From a virus, in IMG/VR virus record IMGVR_UViG_3300042988_000374, positions 85,890 through 149,889 of that record: a DNA stretch of 64,000 bases. The stretch is one strand, 5' to 3'. Made by a program: the position numbers and the translations under genes. The notes under the pieces are model-generated. The model was not told the origin of the DNA. It ran no database searches and worked only from the letters and a program-made list of their open reading frames with translations. Shown in pieces: positions 15,998 through 25,022 of this stretch (its first letter is position 1; every line of letters starts with the position of its first letter).

Positions 15998-18900
15998 TTA
16001 GACCCAAGCGCTGCCGTTAGTAGCGGCAGCAGGGAATCGTACCCAACTGTTAGTAGCAACACATACAAACAAGTTGGCGTTAGCGAATACGAATGTACCG
16101 GCAGTGCCTGTCGAGTCAGTATTTGCCGGTACAGTATTGCCGATACTAATAGTTCCCGCTAATGTAGCATTGGCAACAGTGCCAGTTACACTAGAGCCCT
16201 GAATGTTACCGATAAAGTTCTCGGCAGTAATATTACCGCCCACGATACTGTTACTGATATTAGCGCTAGACACAGTGATATCGCCGCCAGCAACAGCTAA
16301 GCTACCCAATGTACCAACTGTAGTCAAACTAGATGTCACTACCGCTGAGTTCAGAGTTGTGCCGCCTAATGTATTAGCGTCGATTGCTACTACTGTAGTA
16401 GATGCCGTGCCGTTAGCTACAGCTTTAATAGCACCAGTACTACTGATCGTAGCACCATCAAATTGGCCGTTGCCCTGTAATGTACCAATAACGATGCCGC
16501 CGCTACCATCGCTTCGAATAGCAGTGTCGCCCAAGCGAATAGTACTGTTGCTCAACCAGATGTCTTTGAATCGATTTGTAGATGAACCGATGTCTTTAGT
16601 AACGTTACCGGATGGCAAGATGTTGCCACCAACTGTTACGTCACCAGTGACATTTAATGTGCCAGTGATGTTAGCGCCAGTTTGAGTAATAGTTGTTACT
16701 GATGTGCTATTACCGTCGCTAGCAGTCATAGTAATGTTGCCATTAGCAGTAACGATGACGTTACTATTGCCATTAGTTAAGTTTACTGCTGAGTTAGCAT
16801 TAGCTACGATACCAACAACGTTAATCGCAGTTAGATTAGTCAAGCCACTGCCATTGCCACTGAACACGCCGTTGGCATCAGCTAGAGTGATGTTACCAGC
16901 AGTAATGTTACCAGTGACCGCTAGTGATGTTAAGTTACCAACACTAGTGATGTTCGGTTGAGCATTAGTTGTTAGTGCGCCAGCAACAAAGTTAGCAGAT
17001 ACTAAGTTAGCACCAGTCAATTGTGAACCGGCGTTGCTCATAGTGATATTACCATTAGCAGCGATGGTCAATCCTGTTAGTGTGCCAACTGTAGTTAGAT
17101 TACTTGTTACCACTGTTGCCGCTAGAGCAGTGCCAGATAGAGCATTCGCGTCAGCGACGACTGAGTTACCAGATGCCGTGCCACCTAGTGATACACTAGT
17201 GGTGTTAGCAACGTTACCGTCAGCAGTAGTAGCAGTAACGGTCAACGCACCATTACTAGCAACACCAAGACGAGTATTACCCAAGTGAATTGTACTAGTA
17301 CTCAACCAGATATCTTTGAAGCGATTAGTTGAGCTACCTAAGTCATATGTGATGTTAGCTGCCGGTACAATATTGCCGATGACTGTTGTAGTGGCGCCGT
17401 TAGCATTACCATTACTTGTAATAGAGATGATGTTAGCTAGTCCGTTTGAACTTAGATTGATGTCGCCATTTTTTGTGATTAAGATATTACTATTGCCAGC
17501 ATTCAACGACAAACTTGTACCGTTACCATTGATAGTACCAACATCTAAGTTGCCACCAATTACTGTCGCGCCTGTGACGTTTGCTGTACCAGTGATATTA
17601 GCACCAGTTTGTGTAACAGTTAGTGCTGATGTGCCATTTGAAGAGTTACCATCGTATGCTTTGATAACAATGTTGCCGTCAGTAGCAATCGCAACATTAG
17701 AGTTACCGTTAGCCAAAGTGCCGACGAAGTTAGCACCAGTTACGTTACCAGTAGCGGTCACGGCATTAGCTGATAGTAATGGTGAATTCACTGCGGTGGT
17801 ACCCAGGGTGCCACCAATATTGATATTTGTAGTACCAAGAGTTGAGCCAGTACCCAAATTGACGGTCTTTGTGTTACCATTAGCAGTCACACCTGTTGCG
17901 ACATTTATTGTCTGATCAACTGTACTAGTAGCGGCGATGTTGATGTTAGCCGTAGCAATGATGTCGCGACCGAGTGTAATGTCATTAGTTACGTTCAGAC
18001 CATTCGATACTGATAGATTGTTACTGAATGTTGCTGCCGTATTAGAGATTGCGAGTGTTGATGTGACGGTGTCACCGCCGCCACCAGTCAATGTTACGTT
18101 ACCACTTGTAGCGACATTCACACTACTGTTACCAGCTACTAAGTTACCAGCAACTGCGCCGGTGATTCCTGCTGCGGTGATCGTGCCGGTGATGACTACG
18201 TTGTTAGCAATCGTAGTTGTTGCTGTTGTACCGTTACTAGTGACAGTGATGATATTGCCATGAGCGTTAGCGCCGATTGATACTGTGTTGTTAGCAGCAG
18301 TCAGGAATAGATTACCAGTTGAACTAACATTGCCAGCTAATGTGCCAACAACAGTAGCAGTGGTCACCGTGTCTTTAGTGATTGTTGTATTACCAGCACT
18401 ATTGCCAACCAACACTTGAGTTGTAGTATTAACATTGTTAGCAGATATATTAGCAGTTACTGCTAAATTCGCGCCAACTGTAGTATCACCCGAGATGTTT
18501 GCTGTACCGGCGATGTGGGTGTTGGTAGTGCCAAATGTAGCTACTGCCGCATTGTTCACTGATAGTACAACGCTGCTATTAGGGGCATTGGCGGTCACAT
18601 CATTAAACACAACACTGCTGTTGATAGTACTGTCAGTACCAAATAAATTGCCACGATGTGTACCAGTTACATTACCACGTAATGTTTTAACACGTAGATT
18701 ACCTAGATTGGCCAGTTTATCAGTATTGATGTCATCTAGGTCGGCGGTGGCAGCATCTGCTCCAAAAAAGAAGTTTCCACTGTTACTAGTTTCAACGCCT
18801 TTAGCTACCATAACGAATTCACCAGCAGAGTTGTCCCAGCCCATGAATGAATCTAAAGCAGCATTAGCAGTAGTATCAAAGCGATGTAGCATCAAACCTC

Positions 18901-20290
18901 GATCTTTACCGTCGTTAGTTGTTAATGGATTGCCGCCGACGTTACCGGCATTGGCATTGCCATCAGCACCAAGACCAAGCTCAATGATTGGGTCAGTAAT
19001 AGATGTGCGAGTAGAATCAATATAAGTGATAGTGCCATCAACTTCTAAACTACCAGTAACTGTTAAGTCGCCGGCAATCCAGGCACTAGCAGTCACTAAA
19101 CTAGCAACGTTGGCATTGCCAGCAATTAGATTACTAGTTACATTTAAGTTGCCACTACCGAATGTTACGTTGCTAGTGCCGTTACCAACAAAAAGATTAC
19201 TGGTGATAGTGGCAGCATTGGCGCTCACGTTGTTAGTCACATTCACGTTATTGGCAGTCAAATTAGCAGTTACTGTAGCATTAGCGGCAACGTTCAATGT
19301 GGTAGCACCAACTACACTAGCTGTCACGGTTGTAGGGCTGATAGTTGTATTTGCGTTGCCTGTACCGGCTACACCAACAATAACATTGCCTGGTACTGTT
19401 AAATTACCACCAGCGAAGATGTACTCACTACTACTGCCACTACCGACGCCGGTCAATAGATGGGTGTCGCCAGTCGAGGTCACTGTTGATTTTGAACTCA
19501 CAACAGGCAACTTCAAGTTACCAGCGGTGTCTAGTGTTAAATTAAATGATGCACTATTACCAGAAGATTGCAGAGACACCGCGGTATTATTAGTACTACC
19601 AGCAATAGTGACAGAGTTAGCAACGTTACCAATAATCTTGGCAGCACCAACAGTTAATACGTTTGCCACACTAGCGATGTTAGGTTGTGTCGCAGTTGCC
19701 AATGTACCAGTAAACAAACTAGCAGATACATTACCAGCAGATACATTACCAGAGATAATAGCCGTAGTAGCGTTCACATTAGCAGCAGTCACATCGGCAG
19801 TAGCAACTAAGTTACCAGCAGTTACGTTACCACTAGCAATAACATTACTAACATTAGTATAGCCACTAACAGTCAAGGTATTACCAGATAGCGCGCCAGT
19901 AGCCGTAACGGTACTACCAGTTAGATTACCATTAATAGTAGTAGCATTCAGATTGCCTTCCAACGTCAATTGTGGCGAACCATTAGGCTGTTCGAATCTA
20001 AACTGATAACTGGCAGCAAAGTCGAGATTAGCATCGGTAAACTGAACCAAACCAGCGCTATAGCCAGCAGGCTTGTTAGTAATGGTACTGATATTTTGAG
20101 TAACGTTACTGTACTCGGTAATCGCACGTTGATTTAATACCTGCTGATTAAATTCAGTAACATACAATTCTTTGTCTGTTTGATATACTGCGATACCACC
20201 GTTAGCTGTTGCCAGAGCAATTGATTTTGCGTCTTCTGACGGTGTTCCAGCTAAGTTTACTACTGTTGAGCTATTGATTGCGTTTGCCAT
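15998..20290 (-). CDS. Giant repetitive tail fibre protein (1430 aa)
   Basis: Long fibre made of dozens of degenerate beta repeats rich in Asn, Thr, Ala, Val and Gly (GNVTATG, ANITGTANVTG, TTVGTLTGLT). The N-terminus (MANAINSSTVVNLAGTPSED) is non-repetitive and is probably the attachment part. A segment RTSITDPIIELGLGADGNAN about residue 425 resembles fibre or baseplate-adjacent domains of T4-like marine phages. The C-terminus contains LFVCVATNSWVRFPAA, a module shared with the fibre at 38114. Trimeric by analogy. It starts 2 nt after the small gene upstream and ends at a strong hairpin. Host recognition is the likely role. Confidence 0.8.
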   Translation of the reverse strand: MANAINSSTVVNLAGTPSEDAKSIALATANGGIAVYQTDKELYVTEFNQQVLNQRAITEYSNVTQNISTITNKPAGYSAGLVQFTDANLDFAASYQFRFEQPNGSPQLTLEGNLNATTINGNLTGSTVTATGALSGNTLTVSGYTNVSNVIASGNVTAGNLVATADVTAANVNATTAIISGNVSAGNVSASLFTGTLATATQPNIASVANVLTVGAAKIIGNVANSVTIAGSTNNTAVSLQSSGNSASFNLTLDTAGNLKLPVVSSKSTVTSTGDTHLLTGVGSGSSSEYIFAGGNLTVPGNVIVGVAGTGNANTTISPTTVTASVVGATTLNVAANATVTANLTANNVNVTNNVSANAATITSNLFVGNGTSNVTFGSGNLNVTSNLIAGNANVASLVTASAWIAGDLTVTGSLEVDGTITYIDSTRTSITDPIIELGLGADGNANAGNVGGNPLTTNDGKDRGLMLHRFDTTANAALDSFMGWDNSAGEFVMVAKGVETSNSGNFFFGADAATADLDDINTDKLANLGNLRVKTLRGNVTGTHRGNLFGTDSTINSSVVFNDVTANAPNSSVVLSVNNAAVATFGTTNTHIAGTANISGDTTVGANLAVTANISANNVNTTTQVLVGNSAGNTTITKDTVTTATVVGTLAGNVSSTGNLFLTAANNTVSIGANAHGNIITVTSNGTTATTTIANNVVITGTITAAGITGAVAGNLVAGNSSVNVATSGNVTLTGGGGDTVTSTLAISNTAATFSNNLSVSNGLNVTNDITLGRDIIATANINIAATSTVDQTINVATGVTANGNTKTVNLGTGSTLGTTNINIGGTLGTTAVNSPLLSANAVTATGNVTGANFVGTLANGNSNVAIATDGNIVIKAYDGNSSNGTSALTVTQTGANITGTANVTGATVIGGNLDVGTINGNGTSLSLNAGNSNILITKNGDINLSSNGLANIISITSNGNANGATTTVIGNIVPAANITYDLGSSTNRFKDIWLSTSTIHLGNTRLGVASNGALTVTATTADGNVANTTSVSLGGTASGNSVVADANALSGTALAATVVTSNLTTVGTLTGLTIAANGNITMSNAGSQLTGANLVSANFVAGALTTNAQPNITSVGNLTSLAVTGNITAGNITLADANGVFSGNGSGLTNLTAINVVGIVANANSAVNLTNGNSNVIVTANGNITMTASDGNSTSVTTITQTGANITGTLNVTGDVTVGGNILPSGNVTKDIGSSTNRFKDIWLSNSTIRLGDTAIRSDGSGGIVIGTLQGNGQFDGATISSTGAIKAVANGTASTTVVAIDANTLGGTTLNSAVVTSSLTTVGTLGSLAVAGGDITVSSANISNSIVGGNITAENFIGNIQGSSVTGTVANATLAGTISIGNTVPANTDSTGTAGTFVFANANLFVCVATNSWVRFPAAATNGSAWV

Positions 20291-20292
20291 TT

Positions 20293-20496
20293 TTATTCCT
20301 TATTCTTTGATTTCTTTACGCCAGCTAATGATGGGTTCTTCCAGTCACCCCAATTGCGAGGTGTATCAACCTTTGGAGCCGCTTCTGGAGACTCTTTAAC
20401 ACGTTTTTGGGTATCGCCAATAGGCATTGCGACGGATGCGACACAACCTGCCGTCATTTCGTCTAGTTTTTGCATTAGTTTTTTTATATCGGACAT
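20293..20496 (-). CDS. Small late protein (67 aa)
   Basis: Hydrophilic protein with the sequence MTAGCVASVAMPIGDTQKR and the basic tail RNWGDWKNPSLAGVKKSKNK. The tail resembles C-terminal segments of small head-associated proteins in aquatic T4-like phages; the function is unknown. A GATAAATA late octamer lies 24 nt upstream and AAGGTACC precedes the ATG. It is the first gene of the transcript that carries the giant fibre. Confidence 0.65.
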   Translation of the reverse strand: MSDIKKLMQKLDEMTAGCVASVAMPIGDTQKRVKESPEAAPKVDTPRNWGDWKNPSLAGVKKSKNKE

Positions 20497-20520
20497 TACT
20501 GGTACCTTGATAGATACTAG

Positions 20521-20528
20521 TATTTATC
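20521..20528 (-). promoter_or_regulatory. Late promoter (GATAAATA)
   Basis: Minus-strand late octamer followed by a conventional 24-nt leader with a ribosome-binding site. It drives the 67-residue gene and the 1430-residue fibre. Confidence 0.7.
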
Positions 20529-22092
20529 ACTTCCTGAATTTACCGTCAGTCCTGCTCACTTGGGGGCGACCATCACGAGCGATATTGCCAAGGCCCAGCG
20601 CAATTGCCGACTTTTTCATGGTATCTGGACGCACATCTACCGATAGGGCACGTTCCCATCGTGGATCAGACTTCTCCGACTCACTTGGGATGTAGCCAGA
20701 GCATTCGGCCAGTTGACTTTCATTGAACCGGCGACTAAAGCGCGTAGCAAAACTTTCACCGGGGAAGTCGATTGTCCACCCATCATAAGTGTGATTACCC
20801 TTAGCATCATCAACACACTTCAACATGATATAAGTTAAACCCTCAGAGGCTACTCCGGGCTCCGTTACAAGTTTAAGAATAACTTTTTGGGACTCATACT
20901 GGGTGTTGTAAATTTCACCAGCAGTTGACATAAACATGGCATGGCCGTCCTTTGTATGTCGAACTTCAGCTATTTCAATTGATTCAATCAGATTGATACC
21001 AGCAAGATGAACCGCCCTCTGCTGTACCTCTACTATGTCAACAGTCATACCAGCTTTGATCTCTGCTGCAGGTAGCCCTTCACCAAATGCAGCCTCCAGT
21101 AATTCATTAAGCGTGTTTACCTCAGCAGACTCACAAAACTCGAACTTCCTTTTCCAGATGTTTTCATACAATTCTGCGTACAATGGTCCGGACGACATCT
21201 CAAGATCCCAGCAGTGACGCAGAATCTTCTGCCCGTAATCGTGCTGTATTTGTTGGTTATTGTGGTAATCGTCGTAACTAGGCACATCACTGAAGTCAAA
21301 TTCAGTTTTTTTTAGATAGCGCTCAAAACTTTCAAAGATGTCACTCACATCCGGTGACACCAGGGGTGCAGTTCCACTCTCTTCATCAATACTGAGTGAT
21401 TTACCACGTAAACGGTCTCGCTTGCGGTATAACTGGTCAACTAGTCCACTTGAACGCAAGGATTTATAAGAAATATTCTCGCTGCTGAATTCACCACCTT
21501 TTTCAAGACCAGCAGCACGATATCGCTTAACCGTATCAATCACCGAGTTAATAGCCTCGAGATTATTGCTTCGTAGAGCCAATCTAGCCACCGCCGCCAG
21601 CTTTTCAAACTTTTGAGCGACATCTGGAGTATCAATTTTAGCAGTCCGCTTTACTGGGAATTTAATCCACTTATCGTCTTTGACACTGTACTCACCAAGG
21701 CTGCGAACCACATCGGAGGCATCCTGAATATACAATTCTACGTCTAGACCGCGTACGGTAATCTTGTGCTGCATATTGTAAATTGTCTTTTTGCTGGTAA
21801 ATAACTCTCTATAAACATCACTGTCAGAGATAGCGCTCATGTCCACTAATAAGTGTAGGTCAATGTCACTGTGTGACGTGTAAGTATAGGCAGCATTCGA
21901 ACCATAAAGTCTGACATCAACTACTTTAAGGTGACTTAATCCCATGAATTCTTCAAAGTCGGCCGCAATCTCCATCAACTGTGAACGAACGTCCGCCTGT
22001 AGTTTGGAGTCTTTAAACAAGGCCCCATTCAGTTCATCATGGAACTGGACAGCGCTGTCTAGATTGTAGGATTCAATGTCTGATATCTTCAT
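20527..22092 (-). CDS. Pol beta-type nucleotidyltransferase, possible packaged protein (521 aa)
   Basis: The N-terminus MKISDIESYN belongs to the leader family seen elsewhere here, but lacks a clean x-E site at residue 9. Residues 60-120 form a nucleotidyltransferase domain: RLYGSNAAYTYTSHSDIDLH gives the GS...DxD motif (Gly64-Ser65, Asp76, Asp78), with a third Asp in GLDVELYI (Asp117). A helical segment with KRDRLRGKSLSIDEE follows. The C-terminal part is unrecognised. The substrate is unknown. A GTTAAATA late octamer lies 4 nt before the ATG. Confidence 0.7.
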   Translation of the reverse strand: MKISDIESYNLDSAVQFHDELNGALFKDSKLQADVRSQLMEIAADFEEFMGLSHLKVVDVRLYGSNAAYTYTSHSDIDLHLLVDMSAISDSDVYRELFTSKKTIYNMQHKITVRGLDVELYIQDASDVVRSLGEYSVKDDKWIKFPVKRTAKIDTPDVAQKFEKLAAVARLALRSNNLEAINSVIDTVKRYRAAGLEKGGEFSSENISYKSLRSSGLVDQLYRKRDRLRGKSLSIDEESGTAPLVSPDVSDIFESFERYLKKTEFDFSDVPSYDDYHNNQQIQHDYGQKILRHCWDLEMSSGPLYAELYENIWKRKFEFCESAEVNTLNELLEAAFGEGLPAAEIKAGMTVDIVEVQQRAVHLAGINLIESIEIAEVRHTKDGHAMFMSTAGEIYNTQYESQKVILKLVTEPGVASEGLTYIMLKCVDDAKGNHTYDGWTIDFPGESFATRFSRRFNESQLAECSGYIPSESEKSDPRWERALSVDVRPDTMKKSAIALGLGNIARDGRPQVSRTDGKFRK

Positions 22093-22096
22093 ACTG

Positions 22097-22104
22097 TATT
22101 TAAC
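22097..22104 (-). promoter_or_regulatory. Late promoter (GTTAAATA), leaderless configuration
   Basis: The octamer ends 4 nt before the ATG at 22092, and no ribosome-binding site lies between them. Confidence 0.62.
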
Positions 22105-22960
22105 CCATCACATCCTTAACGACCCAAAAGTCTCCTGACATAGCACCATTTTGGATAACTCTGTAGTCCATATAGAAGTAACCTCGATCACCCCAGGAGG
22201 CACCCCAACTATTCTTAACAATGAATCTTCTTGTGGCATCGTCGTATCCAACCAGACAAACAGCGTGACCACCTAGCGGTCTCTCTTTAGCTCCAGGATA
22301 TGGCATTACACCAGTCTTGGCTACCGAGGCACTCAAAAAACTAGGATAGACAAGGAAGCCTACCACAACTGGGAATCCAGCTGATAGCGCAGCTTTTACT
22401 GCGTCAAAGTTAGTGCAGCGCTCATAGCGAGTAATTTTACGTGTTAGGGCGTCGGCATAAGCGGCAGGAGTCGGTTTAACTGACCAGAAGCGTGTGTTGT
22501 ATGCCCAGAGTTTTTCCTGCGGTGTCCCCCACTGGTAGCATGCCTTGATGCCATCTCTGATATAAGCACCTGCATCGATTGATACGGTGCCTTCCAGTAG
22601 TCGTTCTTGGTAATAAACAAAAAGTCTACTTAGTTCTGTAGACGCGCCTCGACGTTTTAATAAGACTTCAATCGCACTAGTGATGGCGTGACCAGTGCAG
22701 CTGCCGATGTTGCCCTGATTCTCTACCGGTGTGCAGTATGGACGTAGGTCAATAGAAGCTGGCTTTGGTGCCAGCAGCGGAACACTATAGAGATAGTCTC
22801 GGTGATCAGTTTTATCTGGTGTCCAGTTTAATGAGTAATCGTCTTCCGTGGTATCTGACTCTACCTTAACACGGATGGTCGGAAGCGTCCTAACATTAAC
22901 TTGAGTTAAAGCTGGGTCTGAGTGGAGGTCGATGATTTGTTCTGGACGGATGCTCGGCAT
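22100..22960 (-). CDS. Papain-like C1 cysteine protease
   Basis: Peptidase C1 family. The oxyanion Gln and catalytic Cys lie in VENQGNIGSCTGHA (Gln82, Cys88), the His in LGGHAVCLVGYD (His232) and the Asn in IVKNSWGASWGDRGYF (Asn250). The first 65 residues could be a short propeptide or virion anchor. No signal peptide is seen. A GATAAATA late promoter 4 nt before the ATG implies a late role, such as a virion-associated protease or protein maturation. It is unlike the T4 gp21 serine protease. Confidence 0.88.
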   Translation of the reverse strand: MPSIRPEQIIDLHSDPALTQVNVRTLPTIRVKVESDTTEDDYSLNWTPDKTDHRDYLYSVPLLAPKPASIDLRPYCTPVENQGNIGSCTGHAITSAIEVLLKRRGASTELSRLFVYYQERLLEGTVSIDAGAYIRDGIKACYQWGTPQEKLWAYNTRFWSVKPTPAAYADALTRKITRYERCTNFDAVKAALSAGFPVVVGFLVYPSFLSASVAKTGVMPYPGAKERPLGGHAVCLVGYDDATRRFIVKNSWGASWGDRGYFYMDYRVIQNGAMSGDFWVVKDVMG

Positions 22961-22964
22961 CTAG

Positions 22965-22972
22965 TATTTATC
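22965..22972 (-). promoter_or_regulatory. Late promoter (GATAAATA), leaderless configuration
   Basis: GATAAATA, then CTAG, then the ATG of the protease at 22960. Confidence 0.72.
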
Positions 22973-22989
22973 GATCCAAAAAGCAAAAA

Positions 22990-23008
22990 AGAGAGCACGA
23001 AGCTCTCT
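22990..23008. terminator. Bidirectional hairpin terminator
   Basis: AGAGAGC/GCTCTCT stem with A-rich flank on one side and T-rich flank on the other. It follows the HNH gene that ends at 23044. Confidence 0.75.
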
Positions 23009-23043
23009 TTTATAGTCAACTATAGTCGAATATAGTCATTTGA

Positions 23044-23748
23044 CTAGACGCCAGCCTTTGTCTTATGTTTACATCTGTCACCATGCCATCTGCCATAATT
23101 TCCAGTACCAATTCCAATAGCCCCACAATGTTCACACGTCCATTGTTGATGCGATGGGTGAGTGCCATTAGCTAGCTGTCTCTTTACTGATTGAGTAAAG
23201 ACATGCGTTCCGGCGACTGATCTAGCAAGTTGATAATTTCGCTGAATACCTCCATCTAATAAATGATGTGTGCCATCATCTATTTTCGCTTGCTGAACAG
23301 ATCGTTGATATGAACCATCACCGACCCAAAGATGCTCACCGCTTTTGACTAATCGAGTTTGTGTCTCTGATTGTAATTGGCCGCCAACCCATGGATGTCT
23401 ACCCTCATCGAGCAATCTTTGACTTCCTTTTTTGCCGTTTCTACTCTGAACGTCTTTGTTCTGCCAAGGGTGGGTTCCCGCCGCCAGATGTTTTGCTGCT
23501 GAAGCTTTGGCCAGCCTAGACTTCTCTTCTGGACTAATAGCCATTCGCACTGACATAACTAAGCAAGCATCGAAGTCTCCTTGACTATGATGGATATCGT
23601 AATGTTGCTGGATTGATACTGCCATCAAATTGGATGGGTCATTGTTTGAATGGTCACCATCAATATGATGGATTTCGTATGTCCGGCCATCTTCATCTTT
23701 GGGAATAAGGCCATAGTGTTGTTCATAAATTTTTCTGTAATTTGCCAT
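23044..23748 (-). CDS. HNH homing endonuclease with NUMOD-like repeats
   Basis: The N-terminal HNH domain is EIHHIDGDHSNNDPSNL (about residues 25-41) followed by HYDIHHSQGD. Several short repeats of the ..AGTHPWQ.. and ..GTHHLLDGGIQ.. type follow, as in NUMOD DNA-binding helices. A C-terminal CEHCGAIGIG...C zinc knuckle follows. It is a paralogue of the endonuclease at 29868. The gene is a self-contained unit with its own sigma70 promoter (consensus TATAAT) and terminators on both sides, typical of an intergenic homing gene. Confidence 0.87.
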   Translation of the reverse strand: MANYRKIYEQHYGLIPKDEDGRTYEIHHIDGDHSNNDPSNLMAVSIQQHYDIHHSQGDFDACLVMSVRMAISPEEKSRLAKASAAKHLAAGTHPWQNKDVQSRNGKKGSQRLLDEGRHPWVGGQLQSETQTRLVKSGEHLWVGDGSYQRSVQQAKIDDGTHHLLDGGIQRNYQLARSVAGTHVFTQSVKRQLANGTHPSHQQWTCEHCGAIGIGTGNYGRWHGDRCKHKTKAGV

Positions 23749-23788
23749 ATTCCTGACGATATTCCTTAATTTCCCTGTAACTATTCAT

Positions 23789-23817
23789 ATTATACACCAA
23801 AACAAAAGGGAAGTCAA
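23789..23817 (-). promoter_or_regulatory. Early sigma70 promoter of HNH gene
   Basis: TTGACT (23817-23812), 17 bp, TATAAT (23794-23789) on the minus strand. The -35 box lies inside the upstream terminator hairpin. Confidence 0.72.
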
Positions 23818-23837
23818 ATAATATTTGACTTCCCTTT
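23804..23837 (-). terminator. Strong hairpin terminator after glycosyltransferase-like gene
   Basis: 16-bp stem AAAAGGGAAGTCAAAT/ATTTGACTTCCCTTTT with a 2-nt loop and a T-run, 24 nt past the stop codon at 23862. Confidence 0.82.
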
Positions 23838-23861
23838 TTACTCATTCAATTTACTTGATGA

Positions 23862-24806
23862 TTAAACGATTACTTTTCCGTTCTCATCTAGCATCTGAAT
23901 CTTTCCTTGTGCTTTCATTTGCTCCAAGTACATTGGACCGAATGAGTTCAACAAGTGATCGTGAGATTCTTGTGCGAAGTTGAAATGTCCAGCGTGGCGG
24001 AGGAGGACCCGACGGTCTACCCAAATTCTGCCTCCCAAGTCGCGCCAATTAGAACACATCGTCCAATCTTCACTCAGATAGCGGTTCTCGCGTACGGCAG
24101 TGTCGAAGTAGGTAGCTAGATACTGATCGTAGATCGGGTCCAGTCCAATGTCATTTTTATATGGCTTAACAGCTGGATGACTACGCATTTTCTCAAATAC
24201 ATGTCTCTTTACCAACAAAAAGCCAGTACCTGCTTTGGATACTTCCTGTAGACCATTCTCACCTTGTTCTGCGCCTTCAAAGCCGTTGACTACCCACTTT
24301 AGTGGCATAGTCTTCATTGGGTACAAGCCAGCGATAACGTCTTTATCGTGATTTAACAGCGCCAAAACCTGCCAGGGTTCCCATCCAATATCGGCGTCCA
24401 CCTGCATTAAGTGGGTACTTTCTTTCTGGTGCAAGAATTTAGCTGTTAATGTGTTACGAGCGCGGGAAATGAGTGATTCATTTACCATGGTCTCCAAGGT
24501 CCAATCAACGCCGAGTTGACGGGCTTGATTTGCAAATTTGATGTATGACATGAATGTAGATTCTGTCAACATACCGCCATAACATGGCATCGCAAAGTGC
24601 GCTTTAGTGGTACGTAGATAGTCCACATTTACTTGAATCTGATTTGGATTTGGCGCTTCTTCAGCTTTAACTTCAGTTTCGCCTTCTGTTGCGATTACAC
24701 CAGTCTCTGCTGCTTCACTGGTACCGCCAATTGATGCAGCCTGTGCTGCTTTGTCTGCTAATTCTTGAACTGCGTCAACTGGGATTAATTTATCTTTTTT
24801 TGCCAT
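23862..24806 (-). CDS. Glycosyltransferase-like (GT-A) protein (314 aa)
   Basis: A 60-residue acidic Ala/Glu-rich N-terminus precedes a GT-A-like domain. It contains HFAMPCYGGMLTESTFMSYI, ESLISRARN, a DXD-like THLMQVDADIGWEPWQ, LLVKRHVFEKM and a late EDWTMC. These fit glycosyltransferases used for DNA or virion glycosylation, with substrate unknown. The gene has both a sigma70 promoter (TTGACA, 16 bp, TACACT) and a nearby late-type TCTAAATA octamer, so it may be expressed throughout infection. Confidence 0.65.
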   Translation of the reverse strand: MAKKDKLIPVDAVQELADKAAQAASIGGTSEAAETGVIATEGETEVKAEEAPNPNQIQVNVDYLRTTKAHFAMPCYGGMLTESTFMSYIKFANQARQLGVDWTLETMVNESLISRARNTLTAKFLHQKESTHLMQVDADIGWEPWQVLALLNHDKDVIAGLYPMKTMPLKWVVNGFEGAEQGENGLQEVSKAGTGFLLVKRHVFEKMRSHPAVKPYKNDIGLDPIYDQYLATYFDTAVRENRYLSEDWTMCSNWRDLGGRIWVDRRVLLRHAGHFNFAQESHDHLLNSFGPMYLEQMKAQGKIQMLDENGKVIV

Positions 24807-24834
24807 TTAAGTGCTTCCTTGTTAATGATGACAA

Positions 24835-24842
24835 TATTTAGA
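24835..24842 (-). promoter_or_regulatory. Possible late promoter (TCTAAATA)
   Basis: Late-like octamer on the minus strand, 28 nt before the ATG at 24806, which is preceded by an AAGGAAG ribosome-binding site. Confidence 0.5.
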
Positions 24843-24880
24843 GTAAATGTACTCACTCAAAATATTTTTCATCTACCACT

Positions 24881-24908
24881 AGTGTATCATGATGCGGCGA
24901 TTTGTCAA
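24881..24908 (-). promoter_or_regulatory. Early sigma70 promoter
   Basis: TTGACA (24908-24903), 16 bp, TACACT (24886-24881) on the minus strand. It is placed directly after a terminator. Confidence 0.6.
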
Positions 24909-24910
24909 TA

Positions 24911-24936
24911 AAAAAGCGCTAGGATTAGTAGCGCCT
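24911..24936 (-). terminator. Rho-independent terminator
   Basis: GCGCTA/TAGCGC stem with a 7-nt loop followed by a T-run on the minus strand. It ends the transcript of the two paired beta-rich genes. Confidence 0.85.
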
Positions 24937-25022
24937 TAGGAGTCAGTATGTCCAATTTGTCGGTGGTCTATCTATCCTTGGACTGATACTCTAGATTAGT
25001 ATCGTCACGAGTGTCGATAACT

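Noticed and set aside
16203-19862. Long plus-strand open frames opposite the 1430-residue fibre, up to 278 codons
   Set aside because: They mirror the low-complexity fibre repeats. Their products are repetitive and Leu/Val/Pro-rich, and none has a ribosome-binding site; the minus-strand frame is continuous and fibre-like.
15998-20290. Repeats that might be read as a CRISPR array or diversity-generating template
   Set aside because: The repeats are degenerate, coding and not evenly spaced. No Cas or reverse transcriptase gene is present in the window.
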